From assembly GCA_965263365.1 (NCBI GenBank), contig OZ253672.1:1798001-1862000 (forward strand): a DNA stretch of 64,000 nucleotides. The letters are read 5' to 3'. This document shows, one piece after another, positions 37,741 to 46,023 of this stretch. The notes under the pieces were generated by a model. It did no database searches. It saw nothing but the letters and a program-made list of their open reading frames with translations, and was not told where the DNA came from. The DNA comes from CANMUM01 sp965263365 (GTDB taxonomy: Bacteria > Pseudomonadota > Alphaproteobacteria > Rhodobacterales > Rhodobacteraceae). Every line of letters begins with the position of its first letter. The stretch's first letter is position 1. The position numbers and the translations under genes are program-made.

Positions 37741-38727
37741 ATGAAAATGGATTTTCAAGCTGAAAAAGAAGTCGTGCGCAGCTACTATAAAGCGCTAAAT
37801 CGAGCAAGCGTTCAAAATGTAGAAGAGATACTAGGTACCTACGTTTCTTCTGACTGGCATTGGCGCGGCTATCATCCTTTCAACGAGCTGATAGGCGCCT
37901 CATCTGTTGCGGCGGAATTCTGGCAGCCATTTCTGAAAAGCTTCACTTCGTTGCAAAGACGTGAAGACATCTTTTTTGCAGGTTCAAATCAAATCGATCA
38001 GTTTAGAACTAAATGGGTCGTCTCAATGGGACATTTGGTTGGACTTTTTGATAGTCCTTTTTTGAAAATTCCAGCCACAGAAAAAATGGCTTTTTTTCGC
38101 TATTGCGAATTTAATCGAATAGAAAACAATCAAATCATTGAAACTGCGTTTTTCTTTGACTTACCACACTTAATGGTTCAAGCAGGCCTCAATCCCTTTC
38201 CGACCCAACGGGGAGCGCAACTTGTTCAACCTGGGCCAGCTACACATGAAGGACTACTTTATGATCAGCAAGACCCCCTTGAAGGCACCAAAACACAAAA
38301 AGCAATTGATTCAATGATCACCGATTTAGGAACTTGGCAACTCGGACTACCGCTAGAAGATGAGCTCGCAAGAACATGGCACGATGACATGATCTGGTGG
38401 GGACCAACAGGAATTGGCGCAACTTATACAATCGAACGCTATGCAAAACAGCATTCGGGGCCTTTTCGCGCAGCTTTTGAGAACAGATCGTTTACTGGGC
38501 ATTTATGTAGGATAGCCGAGGGCCAATATGGCGGATTCTTTGGTTGGCCAAATTTCACAGCAAACTTACGCGGAGAATATTTAGGTGTACCGCCTTCTGA
38601 TGTGCGGGGCGAATTTCGTGTAATCGATATCTATCGAAGAGAGAAAAGCAAACTCGCCGAGAACTGGGTATTTATCGATCTGCCTCATTGGATGCAGCAA
38701 CACGACATTATAATTTTGCCCCAGTAG
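37741..38727 (+). CDS. SnoaL/NTF2-fold protein, two-domain, divergent
   Basis: A 328-residue two-domain SnoaL-type protein. The first domain has DWHWRGYHPFNEL and IPATEKMAFFRYCEF; the second begins with WHDDMIWWGPTGIGA and ends with ENWVFIDLPHWMQQH. It is clearly a paralogue of the protein at 30230-31264 (shared W-x-GPxGIG and ENWV-x-x-D motifs). AAGGA precedes the start; a second ATG two codons on is also possible. It is divergent from the operon and probably under the same LacI operator. The function is unknown. Confidence 0.78.
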   Translation: MKMDFQAEKEVVRSYYKALNRASVQNVEEILGTYVSSDWHWRGYHPFNELIGASSVAAEFWQPFLKSFTSLQRREDIFFAGSNQIDQFRTKWVVSMGHLVGLFDSPFLKIPATEKMAFFRYCEFNRIENNQIIETAFFFDLPHLMVQAGLNPFPTQRGAQLVQPGPATHEGLLYDQQDPLEGTKTQKAIDSMITDLGTWQLGLPLEDELARTWHDDMIWWGPTGIGATYTIERYAKQHSGPFRAAFENRSFTGHLCRIAEGQYGGFFGWPNFTANLRGEYLGVPPSDVRGEFRVIDIYRREKSKLAENWVFIDLPHWMQQHDIIILPQ

Positions 38728-38890
38728 CACATTAAACATTTCGCTTAATTTATTCAGCTAACACTTGCGCAATTCTTTCATTAAAATTGATCTAAAACGC
38801 TTCTTCAAAAGGGGTGCACTTTCAAAACAAAAAGGGAATTCAGCCTACTCTAAAACCGCCCCCAAAATTTTGCTATAAAACCTGAGCGCG

Positions 38891-39106
38891 TCAGTGCTGA
38901 AGCAATATATACTCTAGTTTCCGAAAACTCATAACAAATCTGTTCCACAAAAAACGAATACTCTCGTGGCAAATATCAAATCCGCGCTCATGCAAAAAAT
39001 CTTCAACCTGTCGGAAGCCCACAAGAAACTCGGCATAATTGGTCTCCGCGAGCTTAATGATTTCGGCCAAAGAAATATAAAATTTGAAGTGATTTTTCTC
39101 GTTCAC
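38891..39106 (-). mobile_element. IS6-family transposase remnant
   Basis: A 71-codon frame with AEIIKLA, then FRQVEDFLHERGFDICHESIR. This matches the N-terminal helix-turn-helix region of IS6/IS26-type transposases, where FRDVEDLLAERG and SYETVRRW are usual. The DDE catalytic part is absent, so it is a fragment. It adjoins the divergent SnoaL gene and suggests past mobility at this edge of the cluster. The remaining intergenic DNA on each side holds nothing else I recognise. Confidence 0.65.
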
Positions 39107-39235
39107 TTGAGCCGAGCGACAATAAAATTTCCAGAAATTAAATTACGCCCTCGCAAAACGAACCAACCACACAAGACAGGATCAAGGAAACCAAAACTCC
39201 TTAACTTTGAGAGACTATACCTTTGAAACAGATTC

Positions 39236-39871
39236 TTAAATTGAGAAAATAGGCTGCAACAGTCTTGGTAGCAGTGATTTGAATTTAAGTTTGTCAGTTG
39301 TAACGGCAAGGCAGATACAGGGCCCATCATTGGTCGCAACGGGTTGATGCTCCAACTCATGGTCAGCGACCTCGACGTCGCCTTTGCGAAATTCTCCCAT
39401 TTCATCGCAAAACGCCCCATCAAGGACTAGTGTAAATTCTAAGCCATTATGCCCATGCTCAGGAACAGGTCTACCTTGATCAATCCATAGCAACCTGGCA
39501 CTTGAAGTGGGCTGTTTTGAAATAATGTATTGCCGAATGCCCGGACCAAGTTTCTGCCAATTTGGCTCTTTGTAATGCAATTCTTCTGCAAGTGGTGCAG
39601 GATAGCAACCGAAACTGCGCGGGGGCGTCATCTTCGGTAAATCCACAAGACTCTCCATGAGCTTGCCTTCTAAAGCGGCACTCGGAGGGATTTCAGACTC
39701 TTGCGCCATAATTTCACCAGACAGAATATCTAAAGTTTCGATTTCACTGCGGCATTGATCGCAAAAAGACAGATGACAAGCCACCAACAATGACGTTGGT
39801 TGATCAAGCTTTCCTTGAGCATATTGTGACAAAACAACCTTTGATAAGTGGTGCTGAGTTCTCTCTGTCAT
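39236..39871 (-). CDS. chrR: Zinc anti-sigma factor ChrR
   Basis: A 211-residue ChrR-type anti-sigma factor. The N-terminal zinc domain has HLSFCDQC (H-x3-C-x2-C), and the C-terminal cupin domain has PEHGHNGLEFTLVLDG and a later His. In Rhodobacter ChrR holds RpoE inactive until singlet oxygen or organic hydroperoxides act on the complex, with the cupin domain needed for that response. It follows the sigma factor gene after an 11-base gap, the usual order. The protein is soluble, with no membrane segment. Confidence 0.9.
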   Translation of the reverse strand: MTERTQHHLSKVVLSQYAQGKLDQPTSLLVACHLSFCDQCRSEIETLDILSGEIMAQESEIPPSAALEGKLMESLVDLPKMTPPRSFGCYPAPLAEELHYKEPNWQKLGPGIRQYIISKQPTSSARLLWIDQGRPVPEHGHNGLEFTLVLDGAFCDEMGEFRKGDVEVADHELEHQPVATNDGPCICLAVTTDKLKFKSLLPRLLQPIFSI

Positions 39872-39882
39872 TTCATTGTCCT

Positions 39883-40530
39883 TTATCGAAGCGCCTTGAG
39901 CTCATGTTTAAGTCGAGAAATTCCGAGCCTTATTCTTGACTTAATTGTACCCAAAGGCAGACCGAGATCGGCTTGAATTTCGCTGTGTGAAAGCTCACTA
40001 AGGTAGGCTCTTTCAATTACCTGTCGTTGATCCGCGCTCAGCTTTCGAATGGCTTTTTGAAGTGATTCTATTTCCGAGCTCAATTCAAATTGGTCTTGTG
40101 CACTAATCGTATGTGTTTCGAGAACCTCAGGCTCAGGCAATTTATCTTTGCGTATGTGATCAATCATTGAATTTCTGGCAATCTGATAAATCCACGCAGA
40201 AGCGTTTGCGCGCGTTTCGTCAAATTGAAAAGCCTTTTGCCAAACGGATGCGAAAACATTTTGCAATATATCTTCCGCTTTTTCTGTGCTTTGACCACGC
40301 CGAATAAGGTAGGCGTTTAGTCTTGGTGATAAGGCGCGATAGAGCGCACGAAAAGCTTCTTTGTCTTGTTTATCACGAACACGCACTAGCCATGCTGTCG
40401 TCAGTTCTGGCTCAGTATTTTTGGTAATAGATTCGTCTCGCAATTTCAATTGCTTGAACTTGGCATAGCTCAAACAGAACTGCAATCCTGCTTTTGACGC
40501 ATATGAATTAATAGAAATTATCGGATTCAT
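39883..40530 (-). CDS. rpoE: ECF sigma factor RpoE (ECF11, singlet-oxygen response)
   Basis: Region 2 has AEDILQNVFASVWQKAFQFDE and SAWIYQIARNSMIDHIRK; region 4 has VIERAYLSELSHSEIQADLGLPLGTIKSRIRLG, with core blocks LSHSEIQ and GTIKSRIRL. With chrR downstream it is the photooxidative-stress sigma factor. The start is uncertain. The ATG at 40530 gives 215 residues but lies only about 28 bp from a minus-strand TGATCC, so the mRNA may begin at or after it. A TTG at 40443 gives about 186 residues, closer to the known size of Rhodobacter RpoE. No strong Shine-Dalgarno is visible at either. Confidence 0.88.
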   Translation of the reverse strand: MNPIISINSYASKAGLQFCLSYAKFKQLKLRDESITKNTEPELTTAWLVRVRDKQDKEAFRALYRALSPRLNAYLIRRGQSTEKAEDILQNVFASVWQKAFQFDETRANASAWIYQIARNSMIDHIRKDKLPEPEVLETHTISAQDQFELSSEIESLQKAIRKLSADQRQVIERAYLSELSHSEIQADLGLPLGTIKSRIRLGISRLKHELKALR

Positions 40531-40555
40531 ACTTAAAATACGCTTCTTGAGAAAT

Positions 40556-40600
40556 TTTGGATCACTTTTTTTGATCCAAAGCGTGGTTCGACACGTAATC
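40556..40600 (+). promoter_or_regulatory. RpoE-type promoter, divergent
   Basis: TGATCC at 40572-40577 is followed after exactly 18 bases by TAAT at 40596-40599. This fits the R. sphaeroides RpoE consensus TGATCC-N18-TAA. It lies 44 bp upstream of the operon at 40621. TGATCC also occurs in the opposite direction (40564-40559), making a TTTGGATCA-N7-TGATCCAAA palindrome and suggesting autoregulation of rpoE, although the minus-strand -10 (TATTTT) is weaker. Confidence 0.8.
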
Positions 40601-40620
40601 ACACTAAAGAGGAGAAGAAC

Positions 40621-41910
40621 ATGAACCAGAATGTGCCGATCGATCAAAAGCCCAAGGTCGCTATAATCGGTTCTGGAATCTCTGGGCTCGCGAGTGCTTA
40701 TCAGCTCAAAAATGATGCACAAATCACTGTATTTGAAGCAAAGTCTCGCTTTGGCGGCCACGCGCGCACACTAAATGCGGGAGTGAGCGGTAATCAACCC
40801 GTCGATACGGGATTTATCGTTTTTAATTACGTGAACTATCCCCATCTCACAAGAATGTTTCAAGAGCTTGACGTTGCCGTTGAAAAGTCAAATATGAGCT
40901 TTGGGGTGACGATTGGTGAGGGCAAAATTGAGTATGCTTTGCGCAGTCTTAACACGTTGTTCGCCCAAAAGCGCAATCTCCTTAGACCACAATCCTATCA
41001 AATGATCCGTGACATTTTGCGCTTCGGTAAGGTAGCCCCATTGCTAACGGATAAAGAACTTACCATTGATGAGTACCTCAATCAACTCGGTGTCGGCTCG
41101 TGGTTTATCAACTACTACCTTCTACCGATTTGTGGTGCGATCTGGTCTACTCCAACTTCGCAAATTCGTGATTTTCCGGCTACCACACTTATACGATTTT
41201 TTCAAAATCATGGGCTATTGGAGGCAGGAAAGCAACATCAATGGTGGACTGTTTCTGGCGGTTCGATTTGCTATGTAGAAAAAATGCGCGCGCATCTTGA
41301 GGGCGTGGGTGTATCGCTCGTTAAAAATGCGAAGGTCGAACAGGTTAAGCGAGATGAACTTGGTGTCGAACTAAACTTTGATGGCATAAAAAGCCAAAAG
41401 TTTGACGCGGTGATTATGGCTTGCCACTCAGATGAGGCGCTCAGAATCTTGGCCGAACCGCAAGACTGGGAACGAGTGGCTCTCGGAAATTTGCTCTATC
41501 AAGATAATGTCGCTTTTCTACATGCAGATGAAAACCAAATGCCCAAAAATCGGGACTGTTGGTCGGCTTGGGTCTATCAATCAAATGGTGCCGCTGAGCC
41601 CGCATTGGCCGTAACATACTGGATGAATAGACTGCAAAACATAGATGAAAACGACCCTCTTTTTGTTACGCTTAATCCGATAAAAGATATCGATGAGAAA
41701 CACATTTATAATCAAACCGTTTTTCGCCATCCTATTTTTGACCATAAGGCGATAGAAGCGCAAAAACAAATTCGTATACATCAAGGTAAGCTCAAGACGT
41801 GGTACGCAGGCGCTTATTTGCGGCATGGTTTTCATGAGGATGGTTTCGCAAGCGCTGTTCGAGCAAGTAATGGGCTTCGCGCAGAATTTAAATCAAAATT
41901 AGTTCTATGA
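40621..41910 (+). CDS. Flavin-dependent amine-oxidase-like protein (RpoE regulon)
   Basis: A 429-residue FAD protein. The dinucleotide fold is IGSGISGLASAYQL with the FEAKSRFGGHART segment following. It belongs to the flavin-containing amine oxidoreductases that often sit beside cyclopropane-fatty-acid-synthase genes. In Rhodobacter sphaeroides a gene of this kind adjoins rpoE-chrR and its product takes part in unusual lipid (furan fatty acid) metabolism; I am recalling this and have not checked it. AGGAG precedes the ATG. It overlaps the DUF1365 gene by four bases. Confidence 0.87.
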   Translation: MNQNVPIDQKPKVAIIGSGISGLASAYQLKNDAQITVFEAKSRFGGHARTLNAGVSGNQPVDTGFIVFNYVNYPHLTRMFQELDVAVEKSNMSFGVTIGEGKIEYALRSLNTLFAQKRNLLRPQSYQMIRDILRFGKVAPLLTDKELTIDEYLNQLGVGSWFINYYLLPICGAIWSTPTSQIRDFPATTLIRFFQNHGLLEAGKQHQWWTVSGGSICYVEKMRAHLEGVGVSLVKNAKVEQVKRDELGVELNFDGIKSQKFDAVIMACHSDEALRILAEPQDWERVALGNLLYQDNVAFLHADENQMPKNRDCWSAWVYQSNGAAEPALAVTYWMNRLQNIDENDPLFVTLNPIKDIDEKHIYNQTVFRHPIFDHKAIEAQKQIRIHQGKLKTWYAGAYLRHGFHEDGFASAVRASNGLRAEFKSKLVL

Positions 41911-42659
41911 GAGAATTTGCCAAAATCTCAAATGCGCGTACGATTCATGCCAGAAAGGGCGAAATCCACAATCGTTTTTCCTATGATTTGATGATGATAT
42001 TGATCGAAGTTGATGAAAATTTCAACGGGCATAAATGGCTTGGCAGTGCGCTATCAATCCATCCGTCACAATTTGGATCGAAACATGAAGATCATCCACT
42101 AATTCCATGGATTAATAGCCAATTTGATGCCGCGGGAATAACCGAATTCAAGCTGATGTTGCTCACGCAGCCGCGAATATTTGGCCTCGGGTTCAATCCG
42201 GTTTCATTTTGGTTTGCTATGAAAGGCGAAGCGGTTGTTGGTTTTATTGCAGAAGTCAATAACACTTTTGGTGAGCGCCATTTTTATCTTTGCAAGCACA
42301 CGAACTTACGCCCAATCTTATCGCAAGATCGCATTACAGCGGAAAAAATATTCTACGTTTCTCCATTTCAGATGGTTATGGGACATTATACATTTCGAGT
42401 TAATCTAAGCGACGATAATTTTTCAATTTTCATCGATTTTATTCAAGAAGATACGAAAGAAACTCAAGGTGTATTTGCAACCTTGCGCGGCCGCTTGGAT
42501 AAGATTTCGACACGGCGTCTATTTGTGGCGAGCTTCTTTCGTCCATGGGGGGGAATAAAAGTAATCTCTCTCATTTTTTATCAAGCTCTCAAACTTAAAA
42601 TCAAGGGAGCAAACTATCTCAAGCGTCCCGCTCCACCAAAAAAAGAGGTCAGTTCATGA
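41907..42659 (+). CDS. DUF1365 family protein
   Basis: A 250-residue protein of the DUF1365 family, which travels with flavin amine oxidases and CFA-type methyltransferases. Characteristic segments are HARKGEIHNRFSYDL near the start, LLTQPRIFGLGFNPVSFWF and KIFYVSPFQMVMGHYTF. No catalytic mechanism has been established for the family that I know of. It overlaps the genes on both sides by four bases, so its amount is tied to theirs. Confidence 0.88.
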   Translation: MREFAKISNARTIHARKGEIHNRFSYDLMMILIEVDENFNGHKWLGSALSIHPSQFGSKHEDHPLIPWINSQFDAAGITEFKLMLLTQPRIFGLGFNPVSFWFAMKGEAVVGFIAEVNNTFGERHFYLCKHTNLRPILSQDRITAEKIFYVSPFQMVMGHYTFRVNLSDDNFSIFIDFIQEDTKETQGVFATLRGRLDKISTRRLFVASFFRPWGGIKVISLIFYQALKLKIKGANYLKRPAPPKKEVSS

Positions 42660-43813
42660 ACAAGCTCTCAAAGAAAATTAGTTGCGAGTTTCTTAACGCA
42701 TGTGAAGCTATTCAAGGTGGAAAGCTCCGCGTTGAAACACCCGACGGTGAAAGGCTAGAATTTGGAAACAGCGGAGACGCAGTTCACCTAAAGCTTAATG
42801 ATTGGCAAGCGATTTCACTCTCCTTGTCGCGCGGAGATATTGGCTTTGGTGAGGCTTATGTGAAAGGCCTCTGGGACAGCGACACGCCTGAAGCGCTTTT
42901 AAAGTTGATGATCAAAAATCGACAGAATATTGGCGATTTAGCCAAGCCTTCGAAGTTACAAAATCTCAAATTTCGTGTGGTCGATCAGCTCATGCGCCGC
43001 AATAGCGTAAAAGGCTCTCGTCGGAATATACGTGCGCATTATGATGTGGGAAACGAATTTTACATGCTATGGCTTGATCCCAGCATGACTTATTCGTCTG
43101 CGATTTTCGGCGAAGGTGATGATCTTGAAACCGCGCAAATGCGTAAATATGATCGCATACTTGGTCGCTTAGGACATGAAGGTGAGAATATTCTGGAAAT
43201 TGGTTGTGGCTGGGGGGGCTTTGCCAAACGCGCTGCTCAATCGGGGCGACACGTAACGGGTCTCACTTTATCCCCAAATCAGAAAGGTTATGCTGATGCG
43301 ATTCTTGATGGTGACGCAAAAATCCAACTTCAGGACTATCGACATAGTGTGGGCAAATATGATCATATTGTTTCAATTGAGATGATTGAAGCTGTCGGAG
43401 AACGATATTGGCTCTCATATTTTTCAACAATAAAATCGCGCCTAAAAGAGGGTGGCAAAGCTGTTATTCAAGCGATTACCGTGGAGAATGAGCGTTTCAA
43501 TGAATACCGCAAAAAATCCGATTTCATCCGTCATTACACTTTCCCTGGCGGCATGCTTTTATGCAATCGAGAGATTGAAAAGGCCGCTAACAAAACGGGG
43601 CTCAACATCACAGACAATTTTGCATTTGGCCAACACTACGCGCGAACATGCCGACTGTGGTCATCCGATTTGATGGCGGCTAAAACCAAGATCCATAAAC
43701 TTGGGTACGACGAGCAATTTTTGCGAGGCTGGCAATATTATCTCGATGCATGCGCAGCAAGCTTCGCAATTAAAAATTCAGATGTGGTACAAGTAGAATT
43801 ACAACATGCGTAA
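42656..43813 (+). CDS. CFA-type (cyclopropane/methyl fatty acid) S-adenosylmethionine methyltransferase
   Basis: A 385-residue member of the cyclopropane-fatty-acyl-phospholipid synthase family. It has HYDVGNEFYMLWLDPSMTYS, the SAM-binding glycine motif EIGCGWGGFAKRAA and SIEMIEAVGERYW. It uses S-adenosylmethionine to methylate or cyclopropanate phospholipid acyl chains. Beside RpoE it is probably the methyltransferase of the methylated/furan fatty acid branch (UfaM/CfaA-like), not a housekeeping CFA synthase; this is an inference from the neighbours. It overlaps the next gene by eight bases. Confidence 0.87.
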   Translation: MNKLSKKISCEFLNACEAIQGGKLRVETPDGERLEFGNSGDAVHLKLNDWQAISLSLSRGDIGFGEAYVKGLWDSDTPEALLKLMIKNRQNIGDLAKPSKLQNLKFRVVDQLMRRNSVKGSRRNIRAHYDVGNEFYMLWLDPSMTYSSAIFGEGDDLETAQMRKYDRILGRLGHEGENILEIGCGWGGFAKRAAQSGRHVTGLTLSPNQKGYADAILDGDAKIQLQDYRHSVGKYDHIVSIEMIEAVGERYWLSYFSTIKSRLKEGGKAVIQAITVENERFNEYRKKSDFIRHYTFPGGMLLCNREIEKAANKTGLNITDNFAFGQHYARTCRLWSSDLMAAKTKIHKLGYDEQFLRGWQYYLDACAASFAIKNSDVVQVELQHA

Positions 43814-44294
43814 GTTCATTCCAATCTTAATATCAATTCTCGCAACAACTGCACTCGCAATCCCTCAAGCGATTTCAAATCCAAAGCAGATTGGCTCATC
43901 AAATTTTCGCTTTCTTGGCACAAAAATATACTCTGCAAAACTCTACACTGAAAACGGAGCGCCTTATCACCCAAATGAAGCATTTATTTTAGAACTAAAA
44001 TATGATCGCAATTTTTCAAAATCTCAAATTATCAAAGCTAGCCTTGATGAAATGTCACGCCTTGGCCGCCCTCGCCCAGATATTAAGAATGCTCTCGAAC
44101 AGTGCATTCGAAATGTGGCAACTGGTGATCGCTTCGCTGCTGTGAATAAATCTTCAAATCGTATTGATTTCTACTTAAATGACCAGAAGACATGTACAAT
44201 AAATGCACGCGGAATCTCAGCAGATTTTTTTGCTATTTGGCTGTCAAATAACTCCCGAGATCCAAATGGCTCGAGGGCGTTGAAAGGTCAGTAA
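43806..44294 (+). CDS. Chalcone-isomerase-fold exported protein
   Basis: A 162-residue protein with a signal peptide (about residues 1-24) and the chalcone-isomerase-like fold seen in bacterial CHI-family proteins. Segments are IGSSNFRFLGTKIYSAKLY, FILELKYDRNFSKSQI and FYLNDQKTCTINA. The family includes fatty-acid-binding members in plants. In this lipid operon a fatty-acid-binding or carrier role in the periplasm is reasonable but unproven. Its stop shares a base with the start of the transporter gene. Confidence 0.75.
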   Translation: MRKFIPILISILATTALAIPQAISNPKQIGSSNFRFLGTKIYSAKLYTENGAPYHPNEAFILELKYDRNFSKSQIIKASLDEMSRLGRPRPDIKNALEQCIRNVATGDRFAAVNKSSNRIDFYLNDQKTCTINARGISADFFAIWLSNNSRDPNGSRALKGQ

Positions 44295-45484
44295 TGGAGC
44301 ACACCCGCCTCGCCATTTTCTCAAGCGTTGTCGCAATCTGCGGTTTGCCACTCTACTTGCAGCTTCCACATTTCGCAACAAAAGAACTTGGGTTTAGCCT
44401 CGGTTTCGTCAGCGCGGCAATTGTGTTTTTGCGCGGTTTTGACATGATCCAAGATATTTTTATTGGCAAAGTCATAGACCAATTTGATCAATATGCACGC
44501 AGCCTCGCAATTATTGGCGGGCTTATGACGGCATGTGGACTTTGGGGCGTTTTTGCGTGGCGAGTTGATGCTAATCAAAAACTTGTGTTTGTCTTGTCAG
44601 GTTTAATTATGTTCTCAGGATATAGCCTGCTCTACATTTTGCTTTATCGTTATTCGAGCCAATCCAATCGTTCGCGTCCGCAAGCTGTGCGCGAGATTTT
44701 CATGCAGATCGGTTTGGTGATTGGCGCTGCACTACCATTGGTGCTCAGTATGTTTGAAACAGCGACAGCCGCTACCTTCGGCTTAATACTTGCCTTTCTT
44801 ATTACAGTTGCCACTTGGCTTAGCCTTCCCCTATGGCAAAACAAAATTGAAAAGACTGAAGGCATTGTCAGAAGACTCGATTCAAACGCCCTAAGAATTA
44901 TCGCACTCTTCTTTTTTAACACCCTACCGATTGCCATCACATCAACGCTTTTCTATTTCTTTGTAGAAGATGTGTTGAAGTTCGGCAAGCAAAGCGAAAT
45001 GCTGATCATTGTGTTTTTCGCGGCTACAATTTTTGGAATTGCCTTGGCGTCGGTTTTACAAAAATTCTATGCACTGCGTTCTTTGCTGCTTTGGGCCATG
45101 AGCGCATCGATTTTGGCCTTTTTCTGGGCTTTTTTCATGGGAGAGGGCGCAATAATTCAATTCCTCTTTATTTCACTGGCTTCGGGTGTGAGCATTGGCA
45201 TTGAAATATTTTTATTACCCTTTGCTTTATCTCATTACCTTCGCAAACAAGGCTTACCGTTTGGATTGAGTTTTGGGATATGGTCCTTTCTTACCAAATT
45301 CGCACTTGTCATCGGCGTACTTATTCTCATACCGCTTCACGGATGGGCTGGCTTTCGAGCAGGTGAAAGCAATACTCAGTTTGCAATAACAGCTTTGGCC
45401 GCCAGCTATGCACTATTGCCCTGCGCAATAAAATTCGGATCTATAATCGTACTATTCAGCATTCCAAAGGAGACTTTCCAATGA
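44294..45484 (+). CDS. GPH-type MFS transporter
   Basis: A 396-residue membrane protein of the glycoside-pentoside-hexuronide:cation symporter type within MFS, with about twelve hydrophobic segments. FDMIQDIFIGKVIDQF corresponds to the D-x2-DP-type motif of the first cytoplasmic loop, and SLPLWQNK lies at the midpoint. Members in rpoE-linked operons probably move lipid precursors or lipids and not sugars, but the substrate is not deducible. It overlaps the following gene by four bases. Confidence 0.85.
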   Translation: MEHTRLAIFSSVVAICGLPLYLQLPHFATKELGFSLGFVSAAIVFLRGFDMIQDIFIGKVIDQFDQYARSLAIIGGLMTACGLWGVFAWRVDANQKLVFVLSGLIMFSGYSLLYILLYRYSSQSNRSRPQAVREIFMQIGLVIGAALPLVLSMFETATAATFGLILAFLITVATWLSLPLWQNKIEKTEGIVRRLDSNALRIIALFFFNTLPIAITSTLFYFFVEDVLKFGKQSEMLIIVFFAATIFGIALASVLQKFYALRSLLLWAMSASILAFFWAFFMGEGAIIQFLFISLASGVSIGIEIFLLPFALSHYLRKQGLPFGLSFGIWSFLTKFALVIGVLILIPLHGWAGFRAGESNTQFAITALAASYALLPCAIKFGSIIVLFSIPKETFQ

Positions 45485-46023
45485 AGACTATTTTTATCAT
45501 TATTGCTGTCGTCATCATAACAGTTCTACTCCTCAATCGTTTTGGCTTTCGTACACAAAAGCCCTCTGACTATACACAAACAAACCCAGCTTTTGATATT
45601 ACCAAACAGCTCGGCGGCCCTCTTCTTTCTGAAGGCGTGCTTTTTGGCCCAAACGGAAAAGTAGCGACGCGTTTTGTTGCACGCATGGAAGGGTCATGGC
45701 AAGACAATCAAGGCATACTTAGAGAGACCTTCACCTATGATAATGGAACGGTGCAAAATCGCGAATGGAAAATCACTTTAGGAGAAAATGGTAAGTTTTC
45801 CGCTACAGCTTCTGATGTGATTGGAACGGGCGAAGGCGAGATTTCGGGCTCTACCATGGTGCTACGATATAAAATTAAACTCACCGAAGCAGCAGGCGGG
45901 CACGAACTTGATGTGATAGATTGGATTTACCTCACCGAAAATGGTGTGATGATCAATAAATCGGAAATGCGCAAATTCGGAGTGAAAGTGGTTGAGCTCG
46001 TTGGTAATATTCGGCCAGAGTAA
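45481..46023 (+). CDS. DUF3833 family membrane-anchored protein
   Basis: A 180-residue protein with one N-terminal hydrophobic segment (residues 3-20) and a beta-rich domain containing GPNGKVATRFVARMEGSW, GTGEGEISGSTMVLRY and a late DVIDWIYL. These fit the DUF3833 family, whose members accompany the SDR and MFS genes in rpoE-linked lipid operons. The fold resembles lipocalin-like proteins, but function is unknown. The final TAA overlaps the SDR start by one base. Confidence 0.82.
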   Translation: MKTIFIIIAVVIITVLLLNRFGFRTQKPSDYTQTNPAFDITKQLGGPLLSEGVLFGPNGKVATRFVARMEGSWQDNQGILRETFTYDNGTVQNREWKITLGENGKFSATASDVIGTGEGEISGSTMVLRYKIKLTEAAGGHELDVIDWIYLTENGVMINKSEMRKFGVKVVELVGNIRPE

